Assembly (NCBI RefSeq): GCF_008728835.1
Contig: NZ_CP042582.1
Coordinates: 558,001-622,000, forward strand
Length of the DNA stretch: 64,000 bases
Direction: 5' to 3'
From: Hypericibacter adhaerens
GTDB taxonomy: Bacteria > Pseudomonadota > Alphaproteobacteria > Dongiales > Dongiaceae
A program made the position numbers and the translations under genes. A model generated the notes under the pieces. That model made no database searches, had not been told where the DNA came from, and saw only the letters and a program-made list of their open reading frames with translations. Positions 61,949 through 64,000 of this stretch are shown here, in pieces (positions within the stretch are counted from its first letter, which is position 1; each line of letters begins with the position of its first letter).

Positions 61949-63193
61949 ATGGTGAACGAAAAACAGGCAACGGGCTCCGGCATATCGGGCTCGGGGCCGC
62001 TCAAGGGTCTTACCGTGCTCGATATCACGCGGGTGGTTGCCGGTCCCTTCTGCTCGATGCTGCTCGCCGATCTGGGCGCGACGGTCATCAAGGTCGAGCA
62101 TCCGGACGATCCGGACTATGCGCGCACCTTTCCCCCCTTCGTCAGCGGCGACGACCAGCAGGAGCTCAGCGCGTTCTTCGCCCAGTTCAATCGCAACAAG
62201 CTGGGAATCACGCTGAACATGAAGTCGGAGGAGGGAAAGACCCTCCTCAAGAAGCTGGTGCGGCGGACCGACGTGCTGGTGGAGAACTTCCGGCCCGGGA
62301 CCATGGACAAGCTGGGCCTCGGCTACGAAGTCCTGAAGCAGGAGAATCCGCGGCTGATCTATACGGCCATCAGCGGGTTCGGCCGCACGGGGCCGAACGC
62401 CTCGCGTCCCGGCTTCGACAATTCCGGCCAGGCCGTCGGCGGGCTCTGGTCGATGAACGGCTATCCCGACCGGCCGCCGGTGCGGGTCGGCACCATCATC
62501 GGCGATCTGGCGGCTTCGCTCTATGCGGCGATCGGCACGCTGGCGGCCCTGCGCGAAGCCGAACGCAGCGGCGAAGGCCAGGTGGTCGACATATCGCAGC
62601 AGGATTCGATCCTGACCCTGACCGAGAACGCGGTGGTCCGATACACCACCAAGGGCGAGGTCGCGTCCCCCTTGGGCAACGAGCACCCGTTTGTCCGGCC
62701 CTATGGGCAGTTCCCCTGCAAGGACGGGTATGTCTTCTTCGGCGGCTACACCGACAAGTTCTGGAAGATCACCTGCGAGATCTTCGGCGAGCCGGAGATC
62801 GCCTCCGATCCCGAGATCGACACGATGGAGAAGCGCTTCGACAAGGCGGTGTCAGAGCGCCGGGTCAGGCCCATCCTCGAGCGCTGGTTCAGCCGATACA
62901 CCAAGGCCGAGCTCGAAGCGCTCGCCGGCGATCGCATTCCGCTGAGCGCCATCAAGACCATCGCGGAGGTGGTCGAGGATCCGCATATCGCCGCGCGCGA
63001 GATGATCGTCAAGGTGCCCATCGCCGGAAAGCTGGTGCGGATGTTCGGCCTGCCGATCAAGCTGTCGCGCACGCCCGGCAACGCCTACGCCAAGGCGCCC
63101 GCCCCCGGCGAGCATAACGGGTTCGTCTATTCGCGGCTGGTCGGGCTCACGTCCGAGGAAGTGGGCGAGCTCGCCGAGCGCGGGGTCATCTGA
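61949..63193 (+). CDS. CaiB/BaiF family CoA-transferase
   Basis: Predicted 414-residue class III CoA-transferase moving CoA between carboxylic acids. Family motifs: LKGLTVLDITRVVAGPFCSM, LADLGATVIKVEHP, NRNKLGITLNMKSEEGK, ENFRPGTMDKLGLGYE, SGFGRTGP, and PGFDNSGQAVGG with the predicted catalytic Asp157. GGGAGG lies seven bases before ATG 61949. The acyl substrate is not predictable. It is one base upstream of an enoyl-CoA hydratase gene and is probably co-transcribed with it. Confidence 0.93.
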   Translation: MVNEKQATGSGISGSGPLKGLTVLDITRVVAGPFCSMLLADLGATVIKVEHPDDPDYARTFPPFVSGDDQQELSAFFAQFNRNKLGITLNMKSEEGKTLLKKLVRRTDVLVENFRPGTMDKLGLGYEVLKQENPRLIYTAISGFGRTGPNASRPGFDNSGQAVGGLWSMNGYPDRPPVRVGTIIGDLAASLYAAIGTLAALREAERSGEGQVVDISQQDSILTLTENAVVRYTTKGEVASPLGNEHPFVRPYGQFPCKDGYVFFGGYTDKFWKITCEIFGEPEIASDPEIDTMEKRFDKAVSERRVRPILERWFSRYTKAELEALAGDRIPLSAIKTIAEVVEDPHIAAREMIVKVPIAGKLVRMFGLPIKLSRTPGNAYAKAPAPGEHNGFVYSRLVGLTSEEVGELAERGVI

Positions 63194-63194
63194 G

Positions 63195-63968
63195 ATGTCG
63201 ATCGAGCTCCATCGCTCGGGCGCCGTCGCGACCATCAGGATCGCGAGGCCGGAAAAGCTCAATGCCTTGACGCTGCGGATGTACGAGGATCTCGGCCGCG
63301 CCTTTGCCGAGGTGAGGGAGGACGACAGGGTCCATGCCGTCCTGCTGACCGGGGCCGGCGACCGCGCTTTCTGCGTCGGCGCCGACATGACCGAATCGAT
63401 TCCGGCCCTGGCCGAGAACCGCTTCGACATCAGCGCCTGGGACCCGGCCCATCTCAAGCGGGTGGCCTTCTACAAGCCCATCGTCTGCGCCATCCGGGGC
63501 CTCTGCATCGGCGGCGGATTCGAGCTCATGCTGGGCACGGATATCCGCATCGCCTCGACCCAGGCGGTCTTCCAATTGCCGGAGCCTACCCACGGGTTCG
63601 TGCCCGCCGGCGGCACGCTGGTCCGGCTGGTCCGTCAGATCGGCTACGCCGATGCGATGGAGATCCTGCTGACCGCCCGCCGGTTTTCAGCGGACGAGAT
63701 GCTGGCGAAGGGTGTGATCAATCAGGCGGTCGAGCCATCCATCGTGGAATCGACGGCTCTTGAGATCGCGGAGCGGATCGCCAGCCTCAGCCCGACGGCG
63801 ATCCAGACCATCAAGGAAGCGGCCCTGACATTGCAGGACTATGGCTGGGACGAGGCCTTCGCGCGGGAAGCCGCCCTCGGCCAGAGGACCTTCACCAGCG
63901 ACGATGCCAGGCGGGGACTGGCGGCCTTTGCGAGCCGATCCGCCGGTTCGGGCGGGAAGAAGCCATGA
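63195..63968 (+). CDS. Enoyl-CoA hydratase/isomerase family protein
   Basis: Predicted 257-residue crotonase-fold enzyme. N-terminal SIELHRSGAVATIRIARPEK LNALTLRMYEDL, first oxyanion-hole segment AFCVGADMTE, second AIRGLCIGGGFELMLGTDIR, and a Glu in FQLPEPTHGFVPAGGT, consistent with hydratase activity. Substrate specificity is unclear. It starts one base after the CoA-transferase stop and its own stop overlaps the next start (ATGA), so it is the middle gene of an operon that runs off the window. Confidence 0.92.
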   Translation: MSIELHRSGAVATIRIARPEKLNALTLRMYEDLGRAFAEVREDDRVHAVLLTGAGDRAFCVGADMTESIPALAENRFDISAWDPAHLKRVAFYKPIVCAIRGLCIGGGFELMLGTDIRIASTQAVFQLPEPTHGFVPAGGTLVRLVRQIGYADAMEILLTARRFSADEMLAKGVINQAVEPSIVESTALEIAERIASLSPTAIQTIKEAALTLQDYGWDEAFAREAALGQRTFTSDDARRGLAAFASRSAGSGGKKP

Positions 63969-64000
63969 CGCAGCCGGAACCGGCCGCCTCGGTACCCCGG
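63965..64000 (+). CDS. Start of next operon gene, truncated by window edge
   Basis: An ATG at 63965 overlaps the hydratase stop codon (ATGA) and opens a frame MTQPEPAASVPR to the window end. Only 12 codons are visible, so no product can be named. The overlap suggests it continues the CoA-ester operon. Confidence 0.5.
   Translation, partial: MTQPEPAASVPR

Overview
The window is GC-rich bacterial chromosome. Gene content and order (rpmH-rnpA-yidD-yidC-engB-argB, dapE-dapD, def-fmt-truA, CbtAB, DUF1127) suggest an alphaproteobacterium, most likely of the Rhodospirillales type. This is an inference from gene content; there is no rRNA in the window to confirm it. Intergenic regions carry two families of palindromic repeats typical of such genomes.

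Layout. 1-9.2 kb: a truncated LysR regulator divergent from agmatine deiminase, a DUF4139 exported protein, an unrecognised exported protein, an altronate dehydratase-like enzyme, a stomatin/NfeD pair and RmuC. 9.3-12.6 kb: def, fmt, truA and a LysE exporter. 12.7-14.5 kb: two tandem signal peptidase I paralogues with an extra N-terminal membrane domain. 14.5-23.3 kb (minus strand): dapE/dapD, a HAD phosphatase, three tiny lipoproteins, and argB-engB-yidC-yidD-rnpA-rpmH behind a textbook promoter. 23.6-35 kb: TVP38 protein plus flavoprotein disulfide reductase plus orphan histidine kinase, DUF1254 protein, rRNA methyltransferase, gamma-glutamyltransferase, K+ channel, panB-panC. 35-38.6 kb: a cobalamin riboswitch driving a small unknown gene and cbtB-cbtA, then a Met-rich cupredoxin, gpt and a DUF4864 protein. 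38.8-40.3 kb: an OmpA-like lipoprotein and tRNA-Arg(ACG).

40.3-42.9 kb, immediately downstream of the tRNA, is compositionally different and decayed. It holds a frameshifted thermonuclease remnant, an ORF with an in-frame stop, and two convergent paralogous lipoproteins. These carry three copies of a four-cysteine module with an invariant C-x-C-x45-C spacing.

The most interesting locus is 43.0-53.4 kb. A LuxR-type regulator has the W57M/Y61W ligand-pocket signature of plant-associated LuxR solos (OryR/PipR type) and no luxI partner in the window. It is flanked on one side by a complete peptide-type ABC importer and on the other by an amidase plus two tandem choline/ethanolamine kinase-like phosphotransferases. 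A near-identical 18-bp sequence lies upstream of both flanking transcription units, in the same orientation relative to each. The simplest model is import of an amide or peptide-like host compound, hydrolysis, and phosphorylation of an amino-alcohol product, with LuxR sensing the compound.

53.7-57.7 kb encodes an ATP-grasp protein, two methyltransferases and a glycosyltransferase, possibly a small-molecule or glycoconjugate cluster. 58.2-64 kb holds a class II HMG-CoA reductase, a GAF/PucR-type regulator, a CaiB/BaiF CoA-transferase and an enoyl-CoA hydratase. This looks like a CoA-ester catabolic unit, and a shared ATGTA-N7-TACA motif marks the upstream regions of the reductase and the regulator.
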